From: Brachionus rotundiformis
Lineage: Eukaryota > Rotifera > Eurotatoria > Ploima > Brachionidae
Direction: 5' to 3'
NCBI GenBank assembly: GCA_016802295.1
Contig: JAESIW010000118.1
Coordinates: forward strand, 616,890 to 680,889
DNA: 64,000 nt
This document shows, one piece after another, positions 1-11,102 of the stretch. Below the pieces are notes generated by a model. That model searched no databases and was not told the DNA's origin. It saw only the letters and a list, made by a program, of their open reading frames with translations. Made by a program: the position numbers and the translations under genes. Every line of letters begins with the position of its first letter. The first letter of the stretch is position 1.

Positions 1-33
1 GTGTTAAGAATTATTAGTTTAATTAATCAAAAA

Positions 34-144
34 AAAGCTTGCACATTTGTAATTCGGACTTAATACGCGCAGTCCGATACCTGTTAGGCTATTCTGACCG
101 TATAATGGGCTATACTATTCATTTTCTATAGCCACGCAAGCTTT
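34..144. other. Cloverleaf-like nested inverted repeats
   Basis: Three hairpins sit inside one outer stem. The outer arms are a perfect 9-bp inverted repeat (34-42 with 136-144, AAAGCTTGC/GCAAGCTTT). Inside are a 7-bp stem at 54-60/71-77 (TCGGACT/AGTCCGA), a 5-bp stem with one G-T wobble at 83-87/94-98, and a 7-bp stem at 108-114/127-133 (GGCTATA/TATAGCC). The block is less AT-rich than its surroundings. It does not fit a canonical tRNA: it is too long and has no recognisable T-loop GTTCGA. It could be a structured RNA, a transposon terminus or chance. Only the pairing is observed. Confidence 0.3.
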
Positions 145-841
145 CACATCTTTTGTATTTTAGCTAAAGGTATCGTTTATACAATCAATTTATTTTAATC
201 GATTCGAAAAATCAATCAAACAAGCAATTTTTTCTACTTATTTTATTAAAAAATAATATAAAAGCTAAGATTTTTTTAAAATTATTCACAATTTATTGTA
301 TTATTAACTCAATTAATATTTTTTTTAAATAAACTTCAAAATAAAAAATTTTAATTTTTATTTGCTTATTTGATTTAAAAAAATTCGCTTCATTTGATCT
401 TAATTGATTCAAATGACTAAAAATCTTTACTAAGGGTCAATTAATTTTTAGTTGAACATAAATTTGACTAAATTAAAAACTTTTTTGTTAAATCATTATT
501 TTGTTTATAAATATATAAATTAGATTTATTTAAATCGAATTTAATTCTCTTAATTAATTGATTCATCTATAGTTTATTTATAATTTCTTCAAAACCAAAT
601 TAAGTAGGCCGTAGCGTGCCTATTATTTAGACTAGAACTTAAAATATATATTTATTTTTTCAAAAATTTCGGTTATTATTATGTGAGTTTTACTTCTATT
701 AATTAATTTATTTTAAAAAATCTTTCATTTCAATTTTTAAATAAAAATTTTAAATCACGACATTTAAGATAAAAAAAATTACTTTTAGACTTAAATTTGA
801 AATTAAAATTAATAATTTATCAATCAAAATTTTTCTCGAAA

Positions 842-2971
842 ATGTCACTTCAAAAATTAACAAGATCTGAATCTACTAATGTTAATGATTCACAAGAAAA
901 ACGACTTCGAAGTTTAGAACCATGTTCAAGTGTGCATATTTTCGAAAATGAAGATCTAGTTACTGAGCAAGTTCTTAATCTATCATTTAATGAAGATAAT
1001 AATTCTCAGACAGTTTTACCTGTTTTATCCGAGTATGAAGATGATGACGAGACTGGTCGGAGGAAAAAGACATCGAAATGTTGGGATTATTTTCAATTGA
1101 AAAAGCTTAAAAAAGATTTCATTGGAAAGACAAATGAAAAAGGTGAAATTTTGCCAAATCGCATAGTCAAATGCATGTTTAAAACAAGTAATGATATTTG
1201 TAATTTGGAATTTGCCCATAATGACAATTCAACTGGCACAATGCTCCGTCATTTGGACAATAAACATGGTATGAAATTATCTCAAAAAATTGAAAACAAT
1301 CAAAGGGACACAGATCCATCTTATCTTCTCCTTATGTTTATTATCACTGCAAGTCTACCTTTTCGTTGCGTTGATAATCAATTCTTCAAGCTATTTTGTA
1401 ATTATTTAAATCCTAATTTTAAACTTCCAACACGGAAAGACCTTTCGGAATTATCAAGTTTTTATTTCGATAAACAAAAAAAGCTCTCTGTAACAAAACT
1501 TAACAATGTAAAACATATAAGTCTTACTACCGATTGTTGGACATCTGTGCAAAATTTTTCTTATATTAGCTTAACCGCTCATTTTCTCGACGAAAAACTT
1601 AATCTTCAGTCAATGTTATTGGCTGTTCGGCATATGCTAGGTGGTCATTCAGCTAAGAATCTGGCTGAAAATATAACTTGCCTACTTCATGAGTTTTCAA
1701 TTCATGATAAAATTAAATTTATTACAACAGACAATGTTAACTCAATGATTCAAATGTCTAAACATCTTGACATGGATAGAATACCGTGTATAGGCCATTT
1801 ATTAAATTTGATTGTTTCAAACTCTTTGAAAGTTTTTAAACAGAAATTAATCGGAAATGAGGAAAATAGTTACTTTGTAAGTGCGAATAAAACATCTCAA
1901 AATATGGAACAATCTGAAAAACAAAGACTTGATGAATCCGTCATTCTGCTTATAAATTTACATAATGAACAATTTAGTATTTTTTCACAAGCATTAGAGA
2001 AATGTAGCTCAATCGCTTCATATTATAATCATTCAACGACTATGAAAGAAGAATTGATCAAAAAGCAAAGAGAAAACGGTGAAAAAGTGCTTTCAATCGT
2101 CCAACAGGTAGTAACACGATGGAATAGTACATTTTTGATGATTGAGAGTATAATCAAAAATCACGAATCGCTTAATTTAATCTTATCAAAAGAACAAAAA
2201 CATAAACATTTACAACTTAAATCAATTGAAGTGGAAATTCTTGAAGAAGCAATGTTGGTTTTACAAACATTTTATAATATAACTGAAGATATTTCATCTG
2301 AGTTCTCAACTACCTCAAGTTTAATTATTCCTGCTTTTACAACTTTAATAAAAGCTTGTGAGATAAATTTAGAAGAAAAAGCGTTTTCAATTGGTTTTAA
2401 AGAATTGATTAAACTATATTTAGATTTTTATATTGAAAAATATAATATATTTCAAAACAATCACCTTATTCTAGCATCTTTTCTAAATCCAAGATACAAG
2501 AAATTTTCTAGCTCTAAGGAAACGCAAAAAATTATCTTTGTCGAGAAGGCGGAAAAGCAGATTAGAGACACTATTTTAGATTTCAAGGAAGTAATTAATT
2601 TGACAAATACATTGAAAAACAATTCACCATATGATGTAAGATCAAAGCAAAGAAAAGGAGTTCAAATGAGTGACTCATCGGATGAAGAAAATGAAATTGA
2701 GATAAATTGGCGAGCAGTGAAAAAAGAAATCACAAATTATAAATTAGAACCAAAAACAAATAAATTGTCAGAATTTTGGAAAAATAACAAGAGCAAATAT
2801 CCAATTCTTTTCGAATATTTTAAATGTTATGCAACTGCTCAAGCCACAAGCACACCCTCTGAAAGAATATTTTCAAGGACTGGCTATCAAATTTGGGACA
2901 GAAGAAACAAGATTTCACCTGAAAAAGTTGAAAAAATTATGTTTTTGTATGAAAATTATGATTTAGATTAA
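842..2971 (+). CDS. hAT-family DNA transposase, open reading frame
   Basis: Probable cut-and-paste transposase of the hAT (hobo/Ac/Tam3) superfamily, about 709 codons. An in-frame ATG at 797 would add 15 residues, but the ATG at 842 begins the sequence that looks like a normal N terminus. A BED-type zinc finger lies around residues 105-145, with a C...C then H-x4-H pattern ending LRHLDNKHG. The RNase H-like core shows its two acidic positions in LTTDCWTS (about residue 231) and TTDNVNSM (about 297), separated from the end by the usual helical insertion. The C terminus (about 640-706) is a hAT dimerisation domain with the STPSERIFS signature. No stop or frameshift interrupts it, so it is either recent or still active. 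The right end of the element is probably near 3951; no matching left end is visible. Confidence 0.88.
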   Translation: MSLQKLTRSESTNVNDSQEKRLRSLEPCSSVHIFENEDLVTEQVLNLSFNEDNNSQTVLPVLSEYEDDDETGRRKKTSKCWDYFQLKKLKKDFIGKTNEKGEILPNRIVKCMFKTSNDICNLEFAHNDNSTGTMLRHLDNKHGMKLSQKIENNQRDTDPSYLLLMFIITASLPFRCVDNQFFKLFCNYLNPNFKLPTRKDLSELSSFYFDKQKKLSVTKLNNVKHISLTTDCWTSVQNFSYISLTAHFLDEKLNLQSMLLAVRHMLGGHSAKNLAENITCLLHEFSIHDKIKFITTDNVNSMIQMSKHLDMDRIPCIGHLLNLIVSNSLKVFKQKLIGNEENSYFVSANKTSQNMEQSEKQRLDESVILLINLHNEQFSIFSQALEKCSSIASYYNHSTTMKEELIKKQRENGEKVLSIVQQVVTRWNSTFLMIESIIKNHESLNLILSKEQKHKHLQLKSIEVEILEEAMLVLQTFYNITEDISSEFSTTSSLIIPAFTTLIKACEINLEEKAFSIGFKELIKLYLDFYIEKYNIFQNNHLILASFLNPRYKKFSSSKETQKIIFVEKAEKQIRDTILDFKEVINLTNTLKNNSPYDVRSKQRKGVQMSDSSDEENEIEINWRAVKKEITNYKLEPKTNKLSEFWKNNKSKYPILFEYFKCYATAQATSTPSERIFSRTGYQIWDRRNKISPEKVEKIMFLYENYDLD

Positions 2972-3782
2972 AAATAAACTTAAGTATTTTAACAAATAAA
3001 TGAAATTAAACCAAATATTTTTTTCAATAATAGTAAAAATTAATAACATCATTTAAAAAATTATAAAATAAATAAAGAATAAATAAAAAGGTAAGATAAA
3101 ATTAAAAAACACATTCATAACTTTAAGTAGGCTCTAAAAAATCAAATTTTTTGATTATATATTAATTTTTTTTTATTTTTTCTGAGATCCGATTTTATTC
3201 TAAACGATGTGAAAATCAGCATAAGTTTTAAAATACTCATAGTCTTTAAAATTGTTATTTTCTAAATTCTATAAAAAAATAAATGGCCGAAATACTAAGA
3301 GGAAATAAATTTTCGCACATAAATAATAGTTTTCCTTTAATTTTTTAATCAATTAAGCTTCAAATATTTGAAAAATAGTTTTCTGTGATCGATCTTCATA
3401 TTTAATTATTCTAACATATCATTAAAACAAATCACACAGTAAAAAATTGAAAGTTAGAGTTTTTTTATTCTGAATAGGAATAGAAAATCTTCTTTTTTAA
3501 ACTTATTTAAAGACGTGAATGTTCTAAAATAAACAGGCGGCAAAAAAGCCGGCAAAAATATAAAAATATAAACCAATTTAAAAAAATACTACGATAAAAA
3601 AGTACCAACGACTAAAAATAACAAAAAGTTTCAATTTATTTTTTATCTATTTATAAAATAAATATTTTTTAAATAAAATTTTTTTTCGTAGATTTTTTTT
3701 AATTTTTTTTTCTAATTAAAAAACATTTTTTTTTTAAATAAATATATTAAAAAAGCTTAATTTTTTATTTATTTCCTGTTTT
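2972..3782. other. AT-rich 3' flank of the hAT gene
   Basis: No coding sequence recognised. Long A/T runs. A short GC-richer inverted motif at about 3527-3556 (AAATAAACAGGCGGC) matches, in reverse complement, the block at 3783-3800, so it is probably also subterminal element sequence. Confidence 0.4.
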
Positions 3783-3951
3783 TTGGCCGCCCGTTTATTT
3801 TTAAACGGTTATTAAACGGGCCAAAAATTAGCCCACCAAAATAAACGGGCCAGAGTCCGCCCGCCAAAATTGGAACGGTTAATACGGTCACGGTCACGGT
3901 TTTTAAAATTTTTGGCCAGTTTATTGTCCGCTTGCACGGACACCAACACTA
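3783..3951 (+). repeat. hAT right-end subterminal motif cluster and TIR-like terminus
   Basis: AAACGG occurs at 3803-3808, 3814-3819 and 3843-3848, its complement CCGTTT at 3791-3796, and a variant GAACGG at 3873-3878. Direct ACGGTC repeats follow, and the block ends CACCAACACT at about 3950. Read on the other strand, the end begins AGTGTTGGTGTCCG, as many Ac-like hAT termini do. Maize Ac transposase is known to bind AAACGG subterminal repeats, so this is plausibly the transposase-binding region of the upstream element. A matching left terminus was not found between 1 and 841. Confidence 0.55.
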
Positions 3952-4915
3952 ATAATAACTGATTCAATAGAATATTTTTGTATTATCTAGACAAATTCAA
4001 CATGTTTTTAACTATTATTCATATTTATTGCCTGTATATATGTACATTTAATAATAATCAACTACAATGGTGAAATATATTCAAATTAGTATCGAAATAA
4101 TTTTTTTTCTTGAAAATAAAGATTATTTTCTATAAATATTATTTAAATACATAAAAATAAGTAAAATATTAAAAATAAATTTATATTCAGGACATTAACT
4201 AAATATTGAAGGCTATAATAATTTTTTATCTCTTTAATATATCATAGACTGAATTTTTACACCAATAAGAATAAAGATTTTTCAACTAAAAAAGTATTTA
4301 ATTATTATATCATTAAATATGATATTAACTGATTCAATTAACTATTTTTGTATGATTTAGACAAATGCAAAATGATTTTGAGTTTAATTAACATTTATTG
4401 CCTGTTTAAATGTTCAATTTATTATAATCGACTACAAAGGTGAAATATATTCAAAAAAGTATCGAAATAATTTTTTTTCTTGAAAATAAGGATTTATATC
4501 CTTAAATATTCTTTAAATTCATTGAAATAAGTAAAATAATGAGAATAAATTTAAATTCAGGGCATCAACTAAATTTTAAAAGCTCTAATAATATTTTATT
4601 CTCTAAATATATCATAAATTGAATATTTACACCAAAAAGAACCAGTATCTTTTAACCAAAATAGTTTAAATATATTTAGAGAATTAAAAGATAATGAACC
4701 GATTTAATAGACCATATTTGTTTGATTTAGACTAATTCAACATGATTTTGACAAAATTTATCATTTACGGTTTATTTAAATATTCAATAAATGAAAATAA
4801 ACGATATTTGTTCAAAAATTTAAAATTGAATCGAAATAATATTATTTCTTAGACAATAAAGATTATTTTCTTTAAAGATTTCTTAAAATATTTTTAAATA
4901 AGTAAAACGAATCAG
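3952..4915. repeat. Tandem satellite, unit about 370 bp, about 2.6 copies
   Basis: Three consecutive units begin at about 3952, 4323 and 4693, each opening with a variant of TAACTGATTCAAT and sharing the blocks GGTGAAATATATTC, GTATCGAAATAATTTTTTTT and CAGGACATTAACTAAAT. The third unit is cut off near 4915. Copies differ by many substitutions and small indels, so the array is old. The same unit recurs as fragments at about 20365-20865 and 23690-23785, so it is also dispersed among the nearby elements. Confidence 0.8.
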
Positions 4916-5389
4916 GGGTTGTGAAGTTCATTTCAATTCAACAAAACAAAAACTTTAAAATAGGTTGATTTTTTTTAAAACTTTTGATTTAACCAAATTT
5001 AAGCAAGATTGCTCGATATTTTCTGATATTTTTAAAAATTTTAATACGAGGAAGCGTTATCTACTGATTAAAATTATAAATGTTAAGTTAGTTTATTTGA
5101 GTAAGTTTTAGTTTTTGATGAAAGAATAAATTTTTTGTTAATTTTTTCAAAATAATTTCCTTTTTAATTTCAAATTTATTTTTTTGTACCAAAATTTTTT
5201 TAAAATAATGATAAATTTTTGAAATTACAATCGTTTTTATTAAATTATTTGACAAATCTATAGAAAAGTTCACAAAAATTATAAATATCACTCTTCTTTA
5301 CTTCTTCACTTGTTTAAGAGCTTATATACATTTATACATGTCATTTTGGAATAATTTAAGTAAAAATAAATGTGATTTCTGAAGGAAAG

Positions 5390-7035
5390 AGAATTATTGC
5401 CTTGGCATTCCATCAAAGGTATTGAAAACAGCTCTGATTCGCGACCAAATTGTGTTTTGAAAGATTCTGACATTTGAAATTGTCAATTCAAAAAATAAAC
5501 TTAGTAAAATATATTTTTTTTTTTTTTCCTTTGGTATCAATTGACGTCATCTTGGATTTTTAAAAATCAATGCAATCTTTTCATAAAAATGTTTAAACTT
5601 CATCAATAGATAATTGTAATATGGAATGACGAATTCGCTTGTAAAAAGTAGGCGTTTAAATTTTAATCTTTTATTGATGTCTATGATGTAATTTCTGAAA
5701 TATCCGAACCATGATTCAAAAGGGTTATTTGGTAAACGTGTAAGACGAGATTTTTGAGGAAAATTTTCTTTTTCCAAAGAAATTAAGACACCACTCCATA
5801 AAGGAACTAAGTGAATCCTTTTTTCTATAATTTTCATTTAAATTGGGTTGTAAAATTCATTAGTTTTAATAGTTTGATCTTTGGCTTTGCTCGAAGTATT
5901 TTAAAAATGGTAAATCAAGAATATAATTTTTGGATGGATCAATTTGGAAATAAAATTTTTCTTTCTCAGATTCTTTTGTTGTAATCAAAAATTTTCGATC
6001 AAATCGATCGATCGATCTTTTAAAGAGTTCATTCAACCAGTCATAATTCCTGATACTAATCTCTTTATTCATTCTAACAAGGGAATGAAGTATTGACCTA
6101 GAAAATTGCGGTTGACAAAATATAGTTACCATGTCTTCCAGATTCTGATTGAATTCCTTAATCGAGGTTGAATTTTGAAGCATAAAAGCAATGAATAAAT
6201 GCTGCCCACATTTTATCGTTAATTTCACCTTTCGTTATATTCACATCGTCAAGATCATAGATTATTAACTTTAAAAAATTAATTGAACATATGTAAATTT
6301 TTGTTTTCAAATATTTCGAAAAGGTAGATTTTGAATTATATCACAATTTAAAATGATTCCTAATCGTGCGATAATTTATCCCTAATATTTGCCCAACTAA
6401 AGTCTGTTACAACTATCTTTGGATAAAAATCTGGTTTTATTTTCTTAAATGATGATGTAATTTTTAAAAGGTTTATATATATATTTGTTGTGTCGTTTTC
6501 TGCTACGGGAATCAATGATTAAGTTATAGGATCATAACTTAAGATAAAATTATGCAGTGGCTTTTTCGGTTGAAAATAGTAGAAATAAATTTTCCGAATC
6601 CGTCAAAATGCCAGACTGGATTGTGTTTTTTAATTGTATCCCACATCCTAATTTGAATTTCAGAAAATATTTTAATTGAAAAAGGTGTAATAGATATTTC
6701 TTGAATGAAACGGTTTATCCCTTTTTTACAGTTGCTCTTTACTAGAAGGTCAAATGATGATTTCAATGCATCTGCATCTGATCTCACCACATTGAATAAT
6801 TTATTTCTATGTGTATAATCACTTGAGATCTTCCTTATAACTGAATAATAAATCGTTTGATCAGTTTTGTTATGATTTGGGCTCTAAAGTTAGAAATACC
6901 CATTGATTTTATTTTTTCAGACATCAATTTTCTTTTATCGCCTGTAATTCGTTTGCTTTTTAAATTAACGACATTAGATTTGTGATATATTTTATAGTTT
7001 TCCATGTTGGTTTTCATCTGATCCATTTCGTACAA
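5390..7035 (-). pseudogene. Eroded DDE-type transposase
   Basis: Four consecutive minus-strand open segments (7035-6835, 6790-6539, 6228-5866, 5837-5547) read as pieces of one protein separated by stops and frame changes. Recognisable parts are PVWHFDGFGKF (a candidate first catalytic aspartate), VVTDFSWANI about 100 codons later (a candidate second) and a C-terminal part with LVPLWSGVLI and LPNNPFESWFGYFRN. This layout resembles uncharacterised transposase-like proteins that are frequent in cnidarian, aphid and annelid genomes. The exact superfamily was not determined. There is no intact frame, so it is non-functional. Confidence 0.5.
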
Positions 7036-7786
7036 TGGATTAGACAGTCTGAAAGAGTTATCGCATGATATGCAAGTAAAATCTCATTACATTTGTTTTA
7101 TACCTTTTTGTATCTCTTTTCCACATAGTGTGTAAAAAAAGCGAATCAACTAAAAAATAAGCACCAAGAATAAACAGACAAGCCATCCCCAAGGTGTGTT
7201 TTCTCAACTATATGAGCCGACGAGTTCACATGGCGTAAAATTTTTCTCAATCAAAAATTGCACTGATTTATCGATAATTAAAAATTAATGTTGGCTCTCC
7301 TTTTTCTTTTTCGACTCATTCATATTAATACTTTTTTCTATTAAATAATTATACAAATACATATAAAAACTTAATAAAGTTTAATTTGACCATTATTTTT
7401 TAAACTGGAAAATTTCTTTTTTAATTAAAAGAATAAAATTCATTTTTAGTTAAAAGCTAATTTATAAGCTCATTAATAATATTTAATTTAATAGTAATTT
7501 TTACATTTATATCCAAAAGATCCGGTTTGAATCAATGCATTTCATTGAAAGCTTTTTTAAATATACTAGATCTAATACTCTTTCGCTTTTAAATTATTTT
7601 ATTTTTTTGATATTAAATCGATTAAAATATTAGGGCCATAACCAAGTAAATTTTATTTAAAAAATAAAAACACAATTTTTTAGAATTTTTTAATATGTAT
7701 TGCAAGCATTCTGAAGTAAAGTGTTTCCTTCATTCACAACAACCTTCTTTACAAAGTAATTGCACTTGCTTGGCATAATCAATTTT

Positions 7787-8745
7787 TCATTGACTTTCTT
7801 TTCGTATTCTTTTTTTAAAGAATCCGAAAAGTAAACTGCCGAAGCACTTTCCCATGAACTTAAATAATTAAATGATTAAATTTTGTTTTTAAAAGCAAAG
7901 AAAAAATGAAATTACTCTGAAAATTAAACACAATTTACTTCCTTTCATTGCAACTTTAACAACATCTTACATTTTCAACTCCATTTCCTAATATTTCTGA
8001 AACCTTATTAAAAAATTGATTAAAAATATTAAATATTATAAAAATATTTGAAAATTACTTCGTAAGCCGCATCTTCTATCACTGAATCTTTGTTTGTTTG
8101 GGTCGATGTCACTTTCTTGAAGCAGATTCTCATCTTACAATTTATAAATAATTCTTAAAAATATATTATAAATTAAGTTTCACTTTGATAATCTGTTTTG
8201 GAACGAACTCTTTTTTCTCTAATAAATCCGCTAAAAATTTTTCAATAAATTAAAATAAGTAAAAATAATGTTTTAACTTTACTCTGTTTTGAAAAGCAAA
8301 GTTTGTGTTCCAACGGATCCAATTGAATAAAACAAGCCATATGCAGCCACCGGTCAAAAGATTGACAAAAATTTGAACCATCTTCATACGATAAAAAAAG
8401 AAACAAATAAAAAAAATAAATGAATTTTTTCTATGATCTTTTTCTTCACATCCACAGAATCACTTCATTATTATTTTTGCAAAAAAAGGCTGTAGCAGTG
8501 TTCAAGAACCCACTATAATATTTATTTATCTGTCGTTTTCTAAAAAAAAGGATTAATATATTTTTGGAGAGCATCAAATCAAACCAAAGATTCCGGATAA
8601 CATAAATGTAATTCTCCCAAGATTGGTGTAATACTTTGGGCTTCGGTAACTAAAAAGAAAAAAAGAACATGACTAATATTAAATTTCATAAAATGTACGG
8701 ACAAGTTGTATTGGTATCACTCATTTTCCTCGTAATAAAAGTTTT
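7787..8745 (-). CDS. Unknown spliced gene, last exons
   Basis: I do not recognise this protein. The 3' part forms consistent exons with canonical GT-AG introns of about 50-110 bases and compatible phases: an exon at about 8385-8283 ending LCFSKQ (phase 1), then one reading DLLEKKEFVPKQIIK, then one reading from MRICFKKVTS to IEDAAYE, then VSEILGNGVEN, and a last exon from FMGKCFGSLLFGFF to a TGA at 7787-7789. Further upstream, bases about 8660-8450 stay open in one frame containing NYIYVIRNLWFDL and KYYSGFLNTATAFF, but the junction to the next exon did not close. An alternative frame over 8380-8290 encodes a hydrophobic segment, so the model is uncertain. No start was established. It could also be a degraded gene. 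Confidence 0.3.
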
Positions 8746-9759
8746 TTTATCTTGAATATAATCTAAAATTAAAAAAGGGTAATTTTCTATTAGAATAAAA
8801 AAAATTAAAAAAATAGAAATTGGCTTTGAAAACACTAGGCTTTGTCAACCAGATAATAATTTTACTCAGATATTACTATTTTACTTAATTTAGTCAAAAG
8901 ATCAACACTTCACTTTGCTAAAGGTAAAAATAATTGTAGAACGAAACTTTGAAAACATAAGCCTTTTTTTTTATTATTATATCACTTTTATTGTTTAACG
9001 TAATTTATTTAAATGCTTAATTGACTAAAAAATTATTTATAAATTTTCAAATTTTAAAATAATTGTTACGCTCTTTCTTTTATTTATTACTCAGATATAT
9101 TGCTTTTTATTCTCAATGTCTAATTGTACGAAGTCGAATAAATGACATAACTATTGTCTGTTTCCACATCTTTTCTTAAAAAAAATTATTTTTATTTATT
9201 TTATTTTTGATCCCATATTAATGATATTGATAATTCTATAGAATCTTCAAAGAATCCATATTTATTCCGATTTCCGGTTAAATGAATAACTAATAATAAC
9301 TTGTTACATTCAATTTTTCTTTTTAGGGTGAATCTGAATTTTTTTCACGAAAATCTTCAAAATGCAATCTCGTACAAATTTTGTAAATACAAGAAGTAAT
9401 CGATACATACTTAGAAAAGAATTCCTTTAAAGTTGTTTACGTTAGATTAACTTCTTCACAAATAAAATTGTTGAAGAATGGAGCCAATTAACAAATTATG
9501 AGAGTCAATATTTTCACTGAGCTGTTCTTAGGAATCTTGGAAACAAATTAAAACCAGGCAAGTATACACTAAATAATCTTACCTTAATAAATTGACTCAA
9601 ATCCTGAATTGTTAGGCTCAATTTATTTATTATTAAATTAATAATGCTCATTACCAAGTACATTATGGACAGAGACTCACTGGATTCAATGTAGCTTTGC
9701 TTTTAAGCAGTTTACAATTTTAAAGTTAAAAGTAAATGGTTATGTTTGGTTACTTTTAT
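8746..9759. other. No recognised feature
   Basis: AT-rich sequence with no convincing exon. A possible start-codon exon on the minus strand near 8725-8695 (MSDTNTTCP) has a plausible donor but could not be joined in phase to the downstream open frame. Confidence 0.3.
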
Positions 9760-10600
9760 CTAGTTTGACCTCTATCCAGCAGTCAACTAAAAGAGGCGCT
9801 AAAATGCTTGTAGAACTCATTCAAATCGATGACATTTTTATCATTAGTTATTCTTTTGCAAATGTGAAGTGGAAGTTGATTTGTTTGCTACTGGTCCTGG
9901 TTGAGTATCCAGCTTTTGGTGTTCGAAATTAGAGTTGGTTCAGTGTGGCTATTTTTGTATTCTTTGGAAATAATTGACAAAAATTTTTGAAGCCTTGTGA
10001 GAACATTGTAGCGCTATGACCGTGTTTACGAAAAATCAAGCGGATCATTTTTCGATACTCGCTTAGAGTTGTGGTTAACACTGGTTTTGGATATTGTCAA
10101 ATATTGTGTAAGCGTTTAACTTGACCAATTCTGGCAAATGCTCACGCAGAATGTCCAATATTTTGAGTGAAGTTTATTTGATGTTGTCTGTGTTATATGT
10201 GTCATAGCACAAGACAAGTAAACAGCAATTAGATAATAGAATGGTTTTAGCATTCGTGCATTGGAAAGATTGGCAAAAGAATAAGAGTTTTGAATTGATG
10301 GATAGCACTTTCTCTTACTTTGTAGTCACGGTCATTTAATAAAGGAAAAACATTTTCAAGAAGAAAGAAAAATTTAAGACGAATTAGATCATGGTTATGA
10401 ACTATCTTTTCCCGGAGACTGTTCAATGCGTCAAGTTTGACCGATTGGTTCAAGTGTCTCAAGTGAGCGAGCAGTTCTTCCCATGTGAGATTGCGCTGTG
10501 ACACTGAAACTTCTTTCTCTTGAAATTGTTGCTTAATATTTAGTGTCTTGGCTTTAAAATAGCTCTGGTCTCATTTTGGTTTTTGGGAAGTTTCTTTTAC
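9760..10600 (-). pseudogene. TEX10/IPI1-like pseudogene
   Basis: Reading leftward, frame-shifted pieces match the N-terminal half of TEX10 (yeast Ipi1), a subunit of the complex that matures the 60S ribosomal subunit in the nucleus. First KKLPKNQNE, then after a one-base frame change FKAKTLNIKQQ, then a HEAT-like stretch RNLTWEELLAHLRHLNQSV continuing to VFPLLNDRDYKVRES. After further shifts come AMTHITQ, KILDILREHLPELVK and LAPLLVDCWIEVK. The order of blocks agrees with the family, but at least four frame changes and several stops intervene without splice sites. This is a dead copy, and the functional gene is presumably elsewhere. Confidence 0.6.
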
Positions 10601-10751
10601 GCAAAAAAACAAGTTTCCCTAAAAAGATATCTTTACCATTATAAGATGCATGATGAGCTCCAAGCAAATTGGAACACTTTAATGCATCTTGATCAAGCGT
10701 TATTCGATTAATAGATAGCCTGTTTGGCTGATGCAATTTTTGGCTCATTTG

Positions 10752-11102
10752 TCATGGCATCCAACCGTATCTTCTTAATTCGACTGCTGTTTTAAAGGAA
10801 AATTTTCCATAGTTATCAAAACGCAAATTTTTTATATTGTTTACTATGTTTTCAAGGTGCACCGATTCATTAGTGGTCTTGGAGCATTTGAAACATTGAT
10901 AAAATTCTCTATTTACTTTTTCTTCATGTTTTAAGTTAAAACATTTAACTAAAAATATACTATTTGAATAATTTGTGTTTATTAGACTGAATTTAGATAC
11001 TTTCGAAACACTGGCCTGATCACATTTGTCAAATAAAGTAACACGGACTGTATTGTCTACAATTGAGTAGACTCTTACTTTTAGATTCTGTTTAGAATAC
11101 AA
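10752..11102 (-). CDS. Hypothetical ORF, 116 codons
   Basis: An open frame with no family recognised. It is lysine-, serine- and asparagine-rich and carries one CxxC-like pair (YQCFKCSKT) that could be half a zinc site. A second open stretch in another frame follows at 10748-10554. Both lie between two pseudogenised regions and may be parts of a degraded mobile element rather than a host gene. The first residue is uncertain because the frame is open upstream of the first start codon. Confidence 0.2.
   Translation of the reverse strand: MYSKQNLKVRVYSIVDNTVRVTLFDKCDQASVSKVSKFSLINTNYSNSIFLVKCFNLKHEEKVNREFYQCFKCSKTTNESVHLENIVNNIKNLRFDNYGKFSFKTAVELRRYGWMP

Noticed and set aside
34..144. tRNA gene
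   Set aside because: It forms a cloverleaf but is 111 bases, has a 9-bp acceptor-like stem, large loops and no T-loop or A/B-box consensus.
1025..1219. Minus-strand open stretch opposite the hAT transposase
   Set aside because: Antisense shadow of the BED-finger region.
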